DNA of 64,000 bases from Leishmania mexicana MHOM/GT/2001/U1103 (GCF_000234665.1 NC_018333.1:838760-902759); one strand, 5' to 3'. Counted from the first letter of the stretch, positions 21,202 through 32,600 are shown. The notes: generated by a model from the letters alone, not told the origin. Numbers and translations are program-made.

Positions 21202-23639
21202 GGTGACTCCGTCGTACGTGCGCCGCAGCACACAGTCAGTGCTTGACGATAGAGGTAGGGAGGGAGGGAGGGAGTGGGCGTTGTTGTGAAAAAGGTGTCT
21301 TTAGGGGGGCGCTTCAAGAGAAGCTTCTGATGGCGCGATGAGGGTCGAGGAACGACAAAAGCAAACGAACAAAAAAAAAACAGAAAAAATAGTGGAGTGG
21401 TCCAACGCGGCAACTTGAATGATTCCCTTCGAAGCTGAACGAATGAGTGCAGACGGACGGCTTCAGCTCTTCCTTCGGCATGCGTACGTGTGTTCTATTT
21501 ATCGGAGTTACAGGCAAGAGAGAACAAGTGAGAGAGAGAGACGGAAAAACAACGTCAGTGACGATCAAGACGGCTACATCGACGTCGCAGTAAGCCACGC
21601 CTTAGCTTCAATAGATGAGAATCTCTCTCCGGGTGTCAAAGGTCGTTCCCTTATTGGAGGGTCGGCTTCGACCAGGTAGCGCACACCCAACACAACTTTA
21701 GATAGAAAAAAAATAAGAAGTTGAAGCAAAGGTATCGCAGAAACCGAAGGAGCAGGTCAATGAGCCGGTGTGCAAGCACGAGCAACAGGGATGAAAGTCA
21801 AATGTTGTGAGGTGAGCAGGTGAGGGGAAGAGAAGGGGGGGGTGAACAGAGCTGAGATTGAAGCAATAATGTGTGTTTTGGCGAGGTCGAGCCCAAATAC
21901 TAAGGAGGTGAGAATTGAGATAGGGTAGAATCGGTGTGCAGCGAATGCTAGAGGGAGAACGTGCCGAAAGAAGCCGAGGGCTCGTTTGATGGTGATAGTG
22001 ATGAGGAGAATGCCAGGGCGGGCGGGGGAGGGGGGAACCGAAATGGAGTCTCAGGCAGTCACACGCTCCACTACAGAGCACACAACACGGACACACAGAG
22101 ACGCACCTATCCAAAGAAAGAAAAACGAAACCGAGAAGAGATTGGGAAAAAGAAAAAGGGAAGTCGGGAGAGAGGGGTGTAAAATCGACACTGAAGACTA
22201 TAGATCATACACATGCTAAAGGCGGCGCAAAGTGTGGAGTGGGTGCGGAGGATAAAGAGGCCCACGAGGGAACGAGAAAGGACGGGAAAGAGGTGAGGGG
22301 AGAGAGAGTCAGAGTGGAGCAGAGCAGTCATGGCTGTCAGCAGCCAGCAAGGAAAGACGTCATCGCAACCCGTGCTCTAAAGATCGCGTGATGGAGAAAA
22401 GGACCGATATCTGCGATACTCCTTTTGCATCCGTAATCCGGGGACATACATGGATCATCAGAATTCCCTCAAAGTCAGGGGCCGCCGCGACTCGGTGCAA
22501 AACACACCCCGAGAATCCATCCTAACCGCAGTGTTCCTTGCCCCTCTCTCTCGTGAAGACAAAGGGCGACCGTCGACTAAAACACTCGTAGACACTAAGA
22601 GAACATCCCAGCATCTCCTTTACCATGCTCTTCGTTCGCCTCGATGAGCGTGCGAGTACGCTGTTGATTCGCACAGGTGGGCGAGAGGAGGCAGAGCAGG
22701 GCAGGGAGGTGCGGGAGGGCATAGGGGAGGAGAGGCGTAGACACACTCCTTTCTTGCTCGGCAGACGGCGGGGTAGATGAGCAACGACCGCAATGAGCGG
22801 AAAAACACAAAACAAAAGAACACACACACGCACACCCTCCGGCACACGGACCTCAGGTAGGATCAGACCGTCCATAGGGGAGAAAGTCAAGTCCCGCTCG
22901 TGGCAGCCGTTGCGTCTATGGTGTATAAGCACATGAATGAAAAACGAGAGACGAAGAAAAAAAGAGCTTTGTGGAAACGCAGTAACGCTAGACCCGTCAA
23001 CAACACCGTCCTCTGCGGAGGGAGTGCGCGCTGCCCCCTTCTCGCCCTCCCTCCCCCCTCCCCTGGAAACGCTCCCGCCATCTCGCGCTTCCTTCCACGC
23101 CTGATTCCGGAGAAAGCAATGCATCCTTCTGTTCCCGTTTGCGCTACACGGAGAGACACGCCGCACCGCAGCCCACAAAGCGAGAAAACGGCTGAGTAGG
23201 CTCGGAGAGCTCAGGGAGAAGAAGAGGTGCGGGAAAGATGCAGAGGGCCAGTCGCATATGGGAGCCAAGTTCAGCTTTCCGCCTACACTTTTGTTGCCTT
23301 TCCCCCGTCACGGACGGACAGGGAGGGAGAAAGCAACAAAAACAGCTCGGCAGTGAACACGCAAGAACGGATTGTACCGCGCCAGCCACAGGACACCCGG
23401 GGCACGGCTACCCCTGACGACAGCCAAGCAGAAATCGTCACATGTCTTCCTGCGTCACCAACACCGCAACCTCTGCAAAACAAGAAACACACACACAAGG
23501 ACGTGTCACGGTGCACGGCACAGGGAGCCAAACACCCCAGTCGTACGAGTCCGTAGTCGTCCCCCTCTCCTCCGTTGTGACGAGCGTGTTCAAATCATCT
23601 CGTAGGGCATACTGCACCCGTCCACACTGGCACTTCTGC
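21202..23639. other. 2.4 kb interval without a supported gene
   Basis: Holds the lyase splice signals at its low end and the 3' UTR of the TRIM-type gene. Several GA-rich and G-rich plus-strand runs occur (for example 22000-22180 and 22680-22740). The 248-codon minus frame at 22522-23268 is Ser/Arg/Pro-rich without any domain and is not accepted as a gene. Confidence 0.55.
21242..21275 (-). promoter_or_regulatory. Trans-splice acceptor region of S1P lyase
   Basis: The coding strand shows CCCTCCCTCCCTCCC (about 21270-21256), then CTACCTCTATCGTCAAG, with AG at 21243-21242, about 40 bases before the ATG. This is a pyrimidine tract plus acceptor of normal trypanosomatid form. Confidence 0.6.
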
Positions 23640-25277
23640 CTAGAAGAGGATGGTGAGAGACTCGCCGGGGTAAAAGATAAAGCAAGCAGCGATGCGGGGG
23701 TGCAGGTCGGACACCACGACGCCGCGATCGTCACTGTCGTTCACGACGATTCGCAGGGTGCCTTGCACGCCATCGTACAAGAAACGAATACGATCACCGT
23801 TTCGACACACGGGGAGGCGGCGAACTGCAGCTGTGTAGCGGCCGATTCGACCGTCAATCACGTCGGCGCAGGCCGCCTTCCAGTAGAACCCCTCCGGTAC
23901 CTCTGAGGCCTGCGACGTCTTTTCGACCACGCCAATGAAGGTGTCGGAAATGGAGTCGAGGCGCACCTGCCACGACACCACACTACGGTCCTCTGGGAAC
24001 TGGCCAAGGAGTGTTTGGAACATCTCTTTGCTGCGCACGCCAATCTGCGTATCCCTGCCGCCGCTGGCGACGCACCGCAGTCGCACTCCTTCGGCCAGAA
24101 CGGTCGCCTCCACATCGTCGTCGACGGGGAAGGTGAGTCGCAGCGGCGTCGATAGGGTATTTCCGGCGAAGGGGGAGACAGAGCCGCCGTTCATGGACAA
24201 GTTGCTCGCCGTGCTATGCCTGACAGATCGGTTCAGTCTAGGGAAGATGGGTTGGTTGTGTTCTATCGTTTGCAAATCTAAGCCAATGTCGAGGCTGGTC
24301 AACGTCATCTCGCCCAGGCTGACCACCTTGAAGCCGCTCCCCGTCACGGCGGGCAGATCCGTGTTGAGACACTTGCCAAACTGCGAGTGACGCTTCAGCA
24401 CCTCGTCGTCTGTGCCGCCGTTATGAATCGTTCGAAACTGCAGGAGAGTCTCGTTGACGCTGTTCAGCTTGTCGAGGTACTGCCGCCGCGACGTCGTCAA
24501 CGCAGCATCACCGCTATCGCGAAGGTTTGTCAGGGTGCGCCGCACCTCCAACTCGCGCTGCATGAGCTGCTGCTTGAACGCCTCGAAGCGCTCTGTCACT
24601 ATGTTCTCGACCGCGTCGTACGTGTCGGAGTAGAGCACCGAGACGCGATTCATCTCCGCCGCCTGTTGCTCTAATCGGTGCTTGACCTCGAGGAGAGATT
24701 CCATGTCACGCGACAGCTGCTGTCGCGCCTCTGCAGCGGCCACCGCCACTGTCATGTGGAGGTGGTCGCGATGCGGCCCAACCTGCAGGCAGTAGGCGCA
24801 GCACACCTGCCGGCACTGAGAGCAAAAAAACTCCGCTCGGTACTCCTCATGTCCACGCAGCGGGCATCGTGGGATGAAGTTACGACTCGACTCGCTAAGT
24901 TTGCCAATGGCATGATCACGCTTGGCGCTGTTCTTGTGCACAGCAATGCAGCAGTCCTCACAGTACACGCACATGCACTCACCACACTGCACTTTAGCAG
25001 ACGTCGTCTCGCACCACTGGCACTTCGGCGAATTGGATGTGCCGAGCGCCAGTACCTCGACATACACCTCCGCCTCGTGGTCAGCGTACTGCGCGAGATT
25101 GTGCGAGTGTACCTCGGTGTAGGAAGTGGCACATAACGGGCACTGAAAGCCGTTGTTCGCATTCTCGGAAAGTAGTCTGCGGACGCAACCGGTGCAGAAG
25201 GAGTGGTGGCAGTCGAACGTCAGCGGGTGATCGAGCACGTTGAAGCAGATACCACATGTGATGACACGCGCGGGCAT
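23640..25277 (-). CDS. TRIM-type RING / two B-box / coiled-coil / SPRY-like protein
   Basis: The 545-residue protein has the full tripartite-motif order. The RING finger uses C8, C11, C23, H25, C28, C31, C46 and C49, a complete C3HC4 set, so an E3 ubiquitin ligase activity is expected. Two B-box-like zinc modules follow, one from C86/C89 to about H122 and one from C138/H143 to about H172. The Glu/Gln/Arg-rich stretch at about 180-290 is a coiled coil that would dimerise the protein. The C-terminal ~170 residues contain VVSWQVRLDS, a central FYWKAAC and GDRIRFLYDGVQGTLRIVVN before HPRIAACFIFYPGESLTI. These resemble the strands of a SPRY/B30.2 domain, the usual substrate-recognition end of TRIM proteins. 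The start ATG at 25277 lies just downstream of a CA repeat and AG. Substrate unknown. RING and B-boxes are secure; the SPRY call is moderate. Confidence 0.88.
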   Translation of the reverse strand: MPARVITCGICFNVLDHPLTFDCHHSFCTGCVRRLLSENANNGFQCPLCATSYTEVHSHNLAQYADHEAEVYVEVLALGTSNSPKCQWCETTSAKVQCGECMCVYCEDCCIAVHKNSAKRDHAIGKLSESSRNFIPRCPLRGHEEYRAEFFCSQCRQVCCAYCLQVGPHRDHLHMTVAVAAAEARQQLSRDMESLLEVKHRLEQQAAEMNRVSVLYSDTYDAVENIVTERFEAFKQQLMQRELEVRRTLTNLRDSGDAALTTSRRQYLDKLNSVNETLLQFRTIHNGGTDDEVLKRHSQFGKCLNTDLPAVTGSGFKVVSLGEMTLTSLDIGLDLQTIEHNQPIFPRLNRSVRHSTASNLSMNGGSVSPFAGNTLSTPLRLTFPVDDDVEATVLAEGVRLRCVASGGRDTQIGVRSKEMFQTLLGQFPEDRSVVSWQVRLDSISDTFIGVVEKTSQASEVPEGFYWKAACADVIDGRIGRYTAAVRRLPVCRNGDRIRFLYDGVQGTLRIVVNDSDDRGVVVSDLHPRIAACFIFYPGESLTILF

Positions 25278-25280
25278 GAT

Positions 25281-25284
<4 letters not shown>

Positions 25285-25320
<36 letters not shown>
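25285..25320. repeat. TG/CA dinucleotide repeat at the TRIM-type gene start
   Basis: An uninterrupted (TG)18 run on the plus strand, (CA)18 on the coding strand, lies only 8 bases upstream of the start codon. The AG at 25283-25282 between repeat and ATG could serve as splice acceptor, with the CA run in the place of a pyrimidine tract. Confidence 0.95.
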
Positions 25321-25321
<1 letters not shown>

Positions 25322-25791
25322 ATGTGTGCCAGCGGAAAAAGAGGGTCGCACCAAGATGCCACGTGAAGGCAAAGATCGGTGGTGGAGAGCGCTCGAGTTC
25401 CTCGAAAGAAAAGATGGCGGCAGGTCACGCTGATCCGAGGAGCGCGCTTCCGCTAATGGGGAGAGACGGTAGAGATGAAGACACTAAAGCCAAATCACCT
25501 CCTCTCTTTCATCTATGCATATGACTAGATGTGTAAGTGTGGGGTTATGAGGGGAGGGAGGGGGAGCGGGCGAGCAGCGTGCGAACAGATCAGTACCGAA
25601 ACACCCTCACACGTGCAGTGGCGCTGAAGTGAAAGGAAGAAAAAAAATGCAAGAAAGCAGAGAACACAAAGAGCCTGTTTCCGTGTACATTGTCCATGTT
25701 AAGGGGAGATGGAGAGGAAGGGGGCATCAGCGGCTTGTCTTCGGCAGTTTCGCCCCTCCTCCTTCCCTATGCATCTAACCAGAGACAGCAT

Positions 25792-25852
25792 GCACACACA
25801 CACACACACAAAAGGAGTGCAGCAATGTATTTGTGTGTGTGTGTGTGTGTGC
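25792..25852. repeat. Inverted CA/TG repeat pair, potential hairpin
   Basis: A (CA)9 run (25793-25810) and a (TG)10 run (25832-25851) face each other across a loop of about 20 bases. The flanking G/C also pair, giving a near-perfect stem of about 19-20 base pairs in either DNA or the transcript. Confidence 0.85.
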
Positions 25853-26369
25853 TCATCATTCGCAACGTTCACAAGTTGCGATGGCGACACAGCGACGGTG
25901 TCGAACAGCCTCGAGTACAACGCGATCAACTAGGCTGCGAGTTTTCGATGCTCCTGTGATTGGAGTACAGCGCCGCTTACATGCACACCCATAAACAGAC
26001 ACACACACACATACACATACAGACTCAATCACGCACCGATGAGTAGACAGTCACGGACTCACACACCCCACACGCGGCAGCCAACTAGCAGACCGGCAGA
26101 CGCACTGGCACTAGTCGCAGACGTGGCCGGATAGAGATGGCAAGAGTGATAAAAAAAAAACGCACATACCAGAGCTTATGAGAGAGAATACTATAATGCA
26201 GTGCGCGCAAGTTGGGCACACACACGTCGATTCACTGCAGTTATCATGCTGCTGCACGTATGTACGTGCACCACTACCCGGCAAGGGCACCCGACACACA
26301 CGCACACTGAGCCGTTAAGATAAACGCTGCAGCCACAGCCGTGCTGCTCTCTCTTCCAGTTTTCAAGTT

Positions 26370-26909
26370 CTACTTTACATTGCACGCCTCAAAGATCCAT
26401 GCGACGCCCTCCTCGAGACCGTCGCCGGACTTCGCGCTACACCCTTGAATGTGCCAAGAGCGGTCACGGTAGTCGCTCAGCTCGAGGGCTTCGGCCACCG
26501 TCTGCGGGTCTTTCGCGGTGGCCAAGTCTTGCTTGTTTGCCAGCACCAGAACAGGCACCTTCGGCACGCCCTTCACAACATCAACGAACGCCTCATGCGC
26601 CTCGTGCAGGCGACGCTGGTCGGAGGAGTCGACGACGTACATGATGCAGTCTGTGTTGGCGTAGTAGTCCTCCCAGAACTCGCGCAAGGCGCGCTGACCT
26701 CCCAAGTCGCAGAGCTTGACGCGCTTGCCGTCGCGGTTCACATTCATGACGTTGAAGCCCTGTGTTGGTCCTTCAGGTGCCTCTACGGGGTGCTCCTCAG
26801 CCACGCCTAGCTTGTTCAGAATCGTCGTCTTGCCCGCGTTATCCAATCCGAGGATCAGCACGCGAGGTTCATTCTCGCGCTTCATGCGATTGCGCAGACC
26901 ACGGAGCAT
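26370..26909 (-). CDS. ARL3: ARL3-type ADP-ribosylation-factor-like GTPase
   Basis: The 179-residue small GTPase of the ARF/ARL family has all nucleotide-binding motifs: P-loop GLDNAGKTT (21-29), switch I PTQGFN (48-53) with the Mg-binding threonine T49, switch II DLGGQ (68-72) with the catalytic glutamine Q72, NKQD (125-128) for guanine, and CSAK (157-160). The GFN after PTQ and the overall pattern resemble ARL3, which releases lipidated cargo (via UNC119/PDE6D-type carriers) into the cilium or flagellum. The N-terminus MLRGLRNRM has no Gly2, so it would not be N-myristoylated, as is usual for ARL3. Asp68 replaces nothing critical, but Cys67 stands where WDIGGQ has Trp. The frame opens upstream at 27023 with GTG and encodes hydrophobic low-complexity sequence; ATG 26909 is the first ATG. 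ARL2 is the main alternative. Confidence 0.9.
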   Translation of the reverse strand: MLRGLRNRMKRENEPRVLILGLDNAGKTTILNKLGVAEEHPVEAPEGPTQGFNVMNVNRDGKRVKLCDLGGQRALREFWEDYYANTDCIMYVVDSSDQRRLHEAHEAFVDVVKGVPKVPVLVLANKQDLATAKDPQTVAEALELSDYRDRSWHIQGCSAKSGDGLEEGVAWIFEACNVK

Positions 26910-28072
26910 GATGACACGGCGATACCGAGAAGGCAAAAGGGCGGCGATGACTACAAATAATAGAGAGAGAGGACGGAGTAAAAATATCGCGAGGCCAACA
27001 CAGACACACACGGCAGAGGACACAAAGGAGGGAAAAGAGGGTCAGCACAAATAGCGCGGATGCCGCCGGTGTCTTTTTTTTTGGGGTGGGGTGCGTGTTT
27101 AGATGGCGTTCTCTCCCTCTCCCTCTTTCGGTGGCTCTGTCAGCAACAGAGGGAATCGCGTATGATAGGTACGTGCACGGGCGGGTGTAGCGGAGGGTTC
27201 GCCGAGATTGAGTCAGAGACAGGTGAAGCAGAAGCGCTGGGGGTGCCCCACTCCGTATACTTGTATGTATGTTGAGACTCTCTTCAACAGTCAAAAGGGT
27301 GAAAAACATGCAGCCGTTGCCGTTGTCGAGAGCGCGATAGCAGGAAGAGGTGGTGGTGAAGTGAACCCACAGTTGTGCGTACGTGCAATGTGGGTGGCGC
27401 GCAGGGTGGTGCAGCAGCGCATTACACAAGCCAACACCAGAGCCGGTGTTGTGAGCAGACACGCACGTCGAGAGGCGAGGAGCGAGTGAGGCGGACGGGA
27501 GCAAGAAAGGTCGAACGTACTGGCAGGAGAGGGGCGAGCGCGTCGAGGAAGCCAGCAGGAAAGCTACGGTGCGCACGTTGTCTCTCCCTTCCCTACACAC
27601 GCATCAGCGTCGGATTTCTGCAACCTTGCACCCTCTGTGTTGTGCGACTGATCGCGGCAAAGCTGCACCGCTGCGCTCGAGCGGCGCGGCAGTCCTTGCT
27701 GTCCATGCTCTACTGCAGTTGTGCAAAATCATGAACACGAGGCAGATACCATGGTGAAGACCAAAGGACGCCTGGCATGCCCCCATCACACGACTCGCTC
27801 AGTGCGGTGCTGTATTATTTTCTTACACGGTACATGTTCTGTGTGTGTGTGTGTGTGCAGGGGCAGTGACGTACAGCGCGAAGTCGTCTCAGTGGTTTGA
27901 ACGCATCAGCAGATGAACACACGTGAAGGTGAGTCACGTACAGAAGAGCAGCAGCAGAAGGGGGAAAAAAGAAAGAGAGCCACACCCACCGAATACGGTG
28001 GCAAACGATGAAAAAAAAAACGGAAGAAAACATACACGCCATTTCGGTTTATTGCCCCGCAAAAGTCATGCC
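26910..28072. other. Intergenic region
   Basis: Holds the ARL3 leader and the presumed 3' UTR of the coiled-coil gene. A GT run lies at 27840-27857. No open frame with a recognisable domain. Confidence 0.6.
26951..26973 (-). promoter_or_regulatory. Candidate trans-splice acceptor of ARL3
   Basis: The coding strand has CCTCTCTCTCTATTATTTGTAG, with AG at 26952-26951, about 40 bases before the ATG at 26909. Confidence 0.55.
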
Positions 28073-28975
28073 TCACATGAGGCAGCGGCGGCAAAGACCC
28101 GTCTCCTTGCAGTGCTGAAGGTCTCGCGTGCGGGAAAGCGCCTCCTGCCACGAGGCCCCGATACTGGAGAGCAGCTGCTGCAGCTCGCCGGTGCGGGTGG
28201 AAAGCGCGTCCACTTCTCTTTGCAAGGCTGCAATGGTTCGGGCATGACGAGCCGTCGCCTGCGCCGCCTCGTAATCTGCCCGCTTGATCTCCTCCTCTAG
28301 AGCGGCTGCCGTGCCGTCGTCGTCGGCGGTTGCCAAGTTGCCATCGCTCAAAGTGGGGCCCTGCATGGATGCCAGCGCCCTAGCAAGCCCAGAGCACTGC
28401 ACCGCATCGGCGGAGGCACCAATGGAACCCACGCGCGTGAGCCGTGCCTGCTGCTTGGCTCGCGCTTTCTCAATACCTGCCATGGTCTCTGCCAACTCAT
28501 CCTCAACGGCTGTCTTTTCTGTCCTCAACAGCGCGAGCATCTCGCCCTCTTGGCGCAGCGCGGCGATGCAGGACGACATTGCAGCGTCCTCTTCCCAGGA
28601 GCGCCGCAGCGACTCAAGGTCCTGTGCCCGTTCTTGCCAGAGGGCCTTCTCCTTCGCCAGTTTTTGCAGATCGGCCTCGATAGCTGCCGTGTGCAGCGCT
28701 TCTTCTGCCTGCGTCTTGCGCAGGCGGTCTGTGGCCTCCATCTTCTGCAGCTCCAGCTGCTGCTGCTCTGTCGCAAGGACCTCGAGGTCTTCTTTCAGCT
28801 GCGCCTCCTCAGCCTTCGCAGCCTCGGCGGCCTGCACCAGCTGGTCCTTTTCTGCGGTGGTGAAGGCAATCTTGGCCTCCTGTTCCCTTTGGCTCATGCT
28901 CAGCACGCGACGCTGCCGCTCAATGTCATTCATGTGGGCGATGAGGACCACCGCCGAGGAGTCGTGCGCGGACAT
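28073..28975 (-). CDS. Coiled-coil protein with C-terminal cysteine cluster
   Basis: The 300-residue protein is almost entirely Glu/Ala/Gln/Leu/Arg-rich heptad-like sequence. Strong coiled coil is likely over about residues 15-185, then a short Ser/Gly/Asp linker (about 185-225), then a second coil (about 225-280). The last residues, CKETGLCRRCLM, form a CX5CX2C cluster, which may bind zinc, be lipid-modified, or do neither. There is no signal peptide or membrane segment. ATG 28975 is a true ATG at the start of the open frame. I do not recognise the family. A structural role, for example in the cytoskeleton, would fit the composition but is not shown. Confidence 0.8.
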   Translation of the reverse strand: MSAHDSSAVVLIAHMNDIERQRRVLSMSQREQEAKIAFTTAEKDQLVQAAEAAKAEEAQLKEDLEVLATEQQQLELQKMEATDRLRKTQAEEALHTAAIEADLQKLAKEKALWQERAQDLESLRRSWEEDAAMSSCIAALRQEGEMLALLRTEKTAVEDELAETMAGIEKARAKQQARLTRVGSIGASADAVQCSGLARALASMQGPTLSDGNLATADDDGTAAALEEEIKRADYEAAQATARHARTIAALQREVDALSTRTGELQQLLSSIGASWQEALSRTRDLQHCKETGLCRRCLM

Positions 28976-29644
28976 GTGTGCGCGTCCGTCCTGCTGCTAC
29001 TGGTGCTGAGTGCAGTGGTGCAGCGGTGGTAGCGATTCCCGAGTGAAAGAAAGTGCGCAGGACGGGGTTGAGAGACACGGAGTGAGAGATGCGGCCGACA
29101 AAGCAACAACAAGTGAACCGGAGAATGTGAGTCCCCCTAGGTATGCGCCGTGGCGTTGGCGATATGCATGCGTAGAGTAGACGAAGAAAGAAAGAGGGGG
29201 ATGCCGAGCAGTGGAGGGCAGCTCCCATCTCAGGCCATGCCCTGTTCGTCTCGCAGGAGAAGGAGAGAGAGGGGCAGGAGAGGAGGAGGGGGGTTGAAGA
29301 GAGAGAGCCCACGGAGACGCGCGAAACTAAGCTCGAGCGAACAAGATCGTAGGCTTTCTGGAAGATGCGCGGAATGGGGCGGTAGCGTATTCCGAGTTCA
29401 GCGGTCTAAGTGTAACTTGAGATTCCCTGCGCATGTGTGGGGCTATACATGAAGGTGGAACAGGCGAGCATGACCAGAAAAACAAAGGCGCGAAACACAC
29501 CCGCCAACGATGGAGCTCTGCATGCGGAGGCCGAAACACATCCCCTCACAAAGGCGTGCGAGAGCGACGTACAACCAAAGAAAACAAAACACCAACAGGC
29601 CACCAAGAACCCTGCTAAGGCAACGCAGTTTCCCAACACTCTCT
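28976..29644. other. Intergenic region
   Basis: Short gene-free stretch with a GA-rich plus-strand run at 29175-29300 (pyrimidine-rich on the coding strand) upstream of the coiled-coil gene. Nothing else is seen. Confidence 0.6.
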
Positions 29645-32600
29645 CTATACTGCGGCGTTCGTGTCGAGGGGGCAGCCGCTGCGGGTCTCACGGAGACCAA
29701 CAATGTTGGCATAGGAGGCCCACAGATTTGCTTCGCACTGCTCGAGTATCGCAGGGATGCACTGAGCTCCGAGAAGGGACCACAGGTCCTCGGAGTCGTC
29801 TGGCGCCACAACAGAGGTGACCACATCAAAGGATGCGCCATAGAGCAGACCCTTCACGCGACACGACAAGCGCTGCGCCACAATGTCGTACGGCTCTGGG
29901 ACTATCGAGGCGATAGAAAGCGCCAACGGGATTTGGTGAGCCTTCATCGCCGCAATGATCGGCACACCACCCATGTCACGCTCGATTATGCCTCGTAGAG
30001 CATGTTCGTTCATCGTTGTCTGAGCGAAGCGCCACACCTCCGACACAGCACAATCCTGGAGAGTAACGACGAGGCCGGCGTGGCGCAAAGATGCGGCGAC
30101 TAAAGTCACCGAGTTGAACCGCTCCGTGCTCTGCGACAGTTCCAGCGTCACGTGAGCCATGTGATGGACGCCGAAGAGGCGACCGTAGCCACACACCAAG
30201 AAACGGAGTGCCGACGCGGGGGCCGAGCCCTGGTCTGTCTTCTCACCCATACTTCGGGATACACCGACGGGGCGAAGAAGCTGTATCAAGATGGGCTTCT
30301 CCGAACATCCCTCGAAGAGAGTGGCGCCAACCACGAGCGAGTGCACGCATCGCGCCGTTAGAGCGATAACGCCGGCCTCACAGTCCATCTCAAGCGTCGC
30401 ATCAGGTATAGCCGTGTTCTCCAGGCTCAGGATCGCCATGCCTTTCAGCGACATGAGCACCCGGTCGTCAACAACGTGGCCCGTCAACAAACGCAAGGAG
30501 GCAGCCACTTCAACGCGCAGCCCGCCTACATCATAGGCCGTGGCGTCCCGCCTTGCCGGCAAAAACAGCTCCTGACCGAGGTCTCGCTCGTCACCCCTGC
30601 ACGCGCGAAAGACCGCCTCCAGATCCTCGACAGAGCAGCGATCCACCGCGATGTGAAAGCTACTCAGCCGCACCGGCCATTTGCTCTTCCCGCAGGTGGT
30701 GTCGACCCTGCAGCCACAGTTGCAGCTGCACAACACCCCAGGGAGGAGCACCTGCCCCTCGCCCTCCAACGGCGCAAAGACCCAATGCGCGACGTTGTTG
30801 TCGCCTCCTCCGTCTCCAGTCGAGGACGCGTCCCCCACGGGGACGGAACCTTCCACATGGCAGATGGTTGTGAACCGCAGGTGAGTTACTACGGCGCCAG
30901 GAAGCTCCGCCACTGTTGCAAAGCGAGCGTTGCCGAAATCGCCGCGCAGGCTAACCAAGGGCAGCCCATCGCTATCCACCGCGCCCATCAAACTCAAAGG
31001 AAGTTCCATTTCAGGGCCTGAGACGTCATCCTCCCCCTGTGCTGCTGGCAGTCCCGCTAAGGCACCAGCGCCGCCTGCAAAGCGTGCTCCGTGAGAAACA
31101 AAGTTCATCTGATGGAAGCGCTGCCCCGCAGGTGCGTGGCGGTCCGCGGAGACGCCATCGGCGCTTAGCATCAACACCTCGAACTCGATCGATTCCATGA
31201 CGAGGCCAGTAAGACCAAAGTTGACGCCATTACCGGACACGGTGAAGCGCAGCACCGCGCTGCACTCCTCGCCGCCGACGCCGCTGCCTGCGCGAAGCGA
31301 GCCGACCGTCAGCACCAACGTGGTCAGCACAATCGCGTTCCCTCTTGCATCCATCGCGAAGGCGCTTGCCGGAAGGATGTAGCGCAGCACATCCATCACT
31401 GGGGCCGGGCAGCACCCCAGCGGACATTGCTGCACAAAGTTGACACCCGCGGCGATCATGTAAGGGTACGGGCTCAAAAGAGGCTGTGAGTCACGGGCGC
31501 TGGGGACGCCCATCGCGTACGGCGGCGTGAAAACGATGTCGTTGATTGCGAAGGCCATTGTAAAGGACCGTTCGTGGAAGCCAACGGCGTAGAGGAACGG
31601 TGCCACGGTCGGGAAGTGGTGGAATGGCACCCAGTTGGATTCAGTGATGGAAACGACAACGAGCGGGCTCGCAACGTGCTCGTTCAGCGCTGTGATTGTG
31701 TCTGCTGTGGAGAGCAGCGCGTCAAGCTGACGCTGGAGCAGGGTGGAGAGACTCCAGAACACGGAAAGGGACGCGCATACTCTAGAAGCCGGAAAGCCGT
31801 ACCAGTCCTCCGCTAGGGAGCCGACGGCCTCCAGGCACGGGTAGAACCAGGACGTTGTCCGCTTCGTGAACTGCAGCGCTTGCCGGAACGCCAGGGGATG
31901 ATGCACAAGCTCGGCGAGGTGTAGCACGTGCGGGCCGCCGATTGACGTGGCCGTCGTCGACGCCACGAGAAGGTAGATGATATCAGACGAGAGATGCTTC
32001 TTCGAGAGCCACTCCGAAACTTCCGCAGGAACTGAAGGCGGGAACAGAGGGGCTACCGCGCGTGAGCTTCTGCCGTCTGCCTCCTGCGCAGCATCCTCGC
32101 CGCCCAGCTGCATGTGGCTCCCAGCCTCCTTTGCTGCCTTCTGCAGGAAGGCCTGGTACATTTGCTTCATCTTCTGCACAGTGCCTGCCACCTTCCCCAG
32201 TCGGCTCATGGTGTTCTTCTGCGGCCGTTGATTCTGCGTGCCCTTGAACTCCTCAAATGCATGCAGGCACGACTGCATGAAAACACCTTCACGGTTGAAT
32301 GCGTCAGAGATCCATGAGCGGAAGATGGTGTTGGTGTAGTGCCCCGGTGTGGGCTTTGTAGCCTGGGCAAGAAGAGCGTGGCCACCACGTCGAATCAGCC
32401 ATCGTGCTGCGTACAAGCTAAGAGTGAAGGTGGATGACTCCTCCACCGGCAGTGGTGCCTCTTCTGGCAACGCTGCCGGTGGCGCCACGTATGGGGCGAA
32501 GCGAAGCCGCCAAAAGGCCGCCGTAGGCACCTCCACCCAGCGAAGGGAGACGGTCTGGTCGCACAGACGCAGCACGGTTTCCGCAACGGCGACGTAATCC

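Larger units (their letters stand above)
25278..26369. other. Intergenic region rich in CA/TG repeats
   Basis: Contains the TG run beside the TRIM-type start, an inverted CA/TG pair at 25792-25852, and further CA tracts near 26000-26020. It presumably holds the 3' UTR of the ARL3 gene. No supported open frame. Confidence 0.65.

Noticed and set aside
22522..23268. 248-codon minus-strand open frame
   Set aside because: Low-complexity Ser/Arg/Pro-rich protein without domain or clear splice signal; kept as intergenic.
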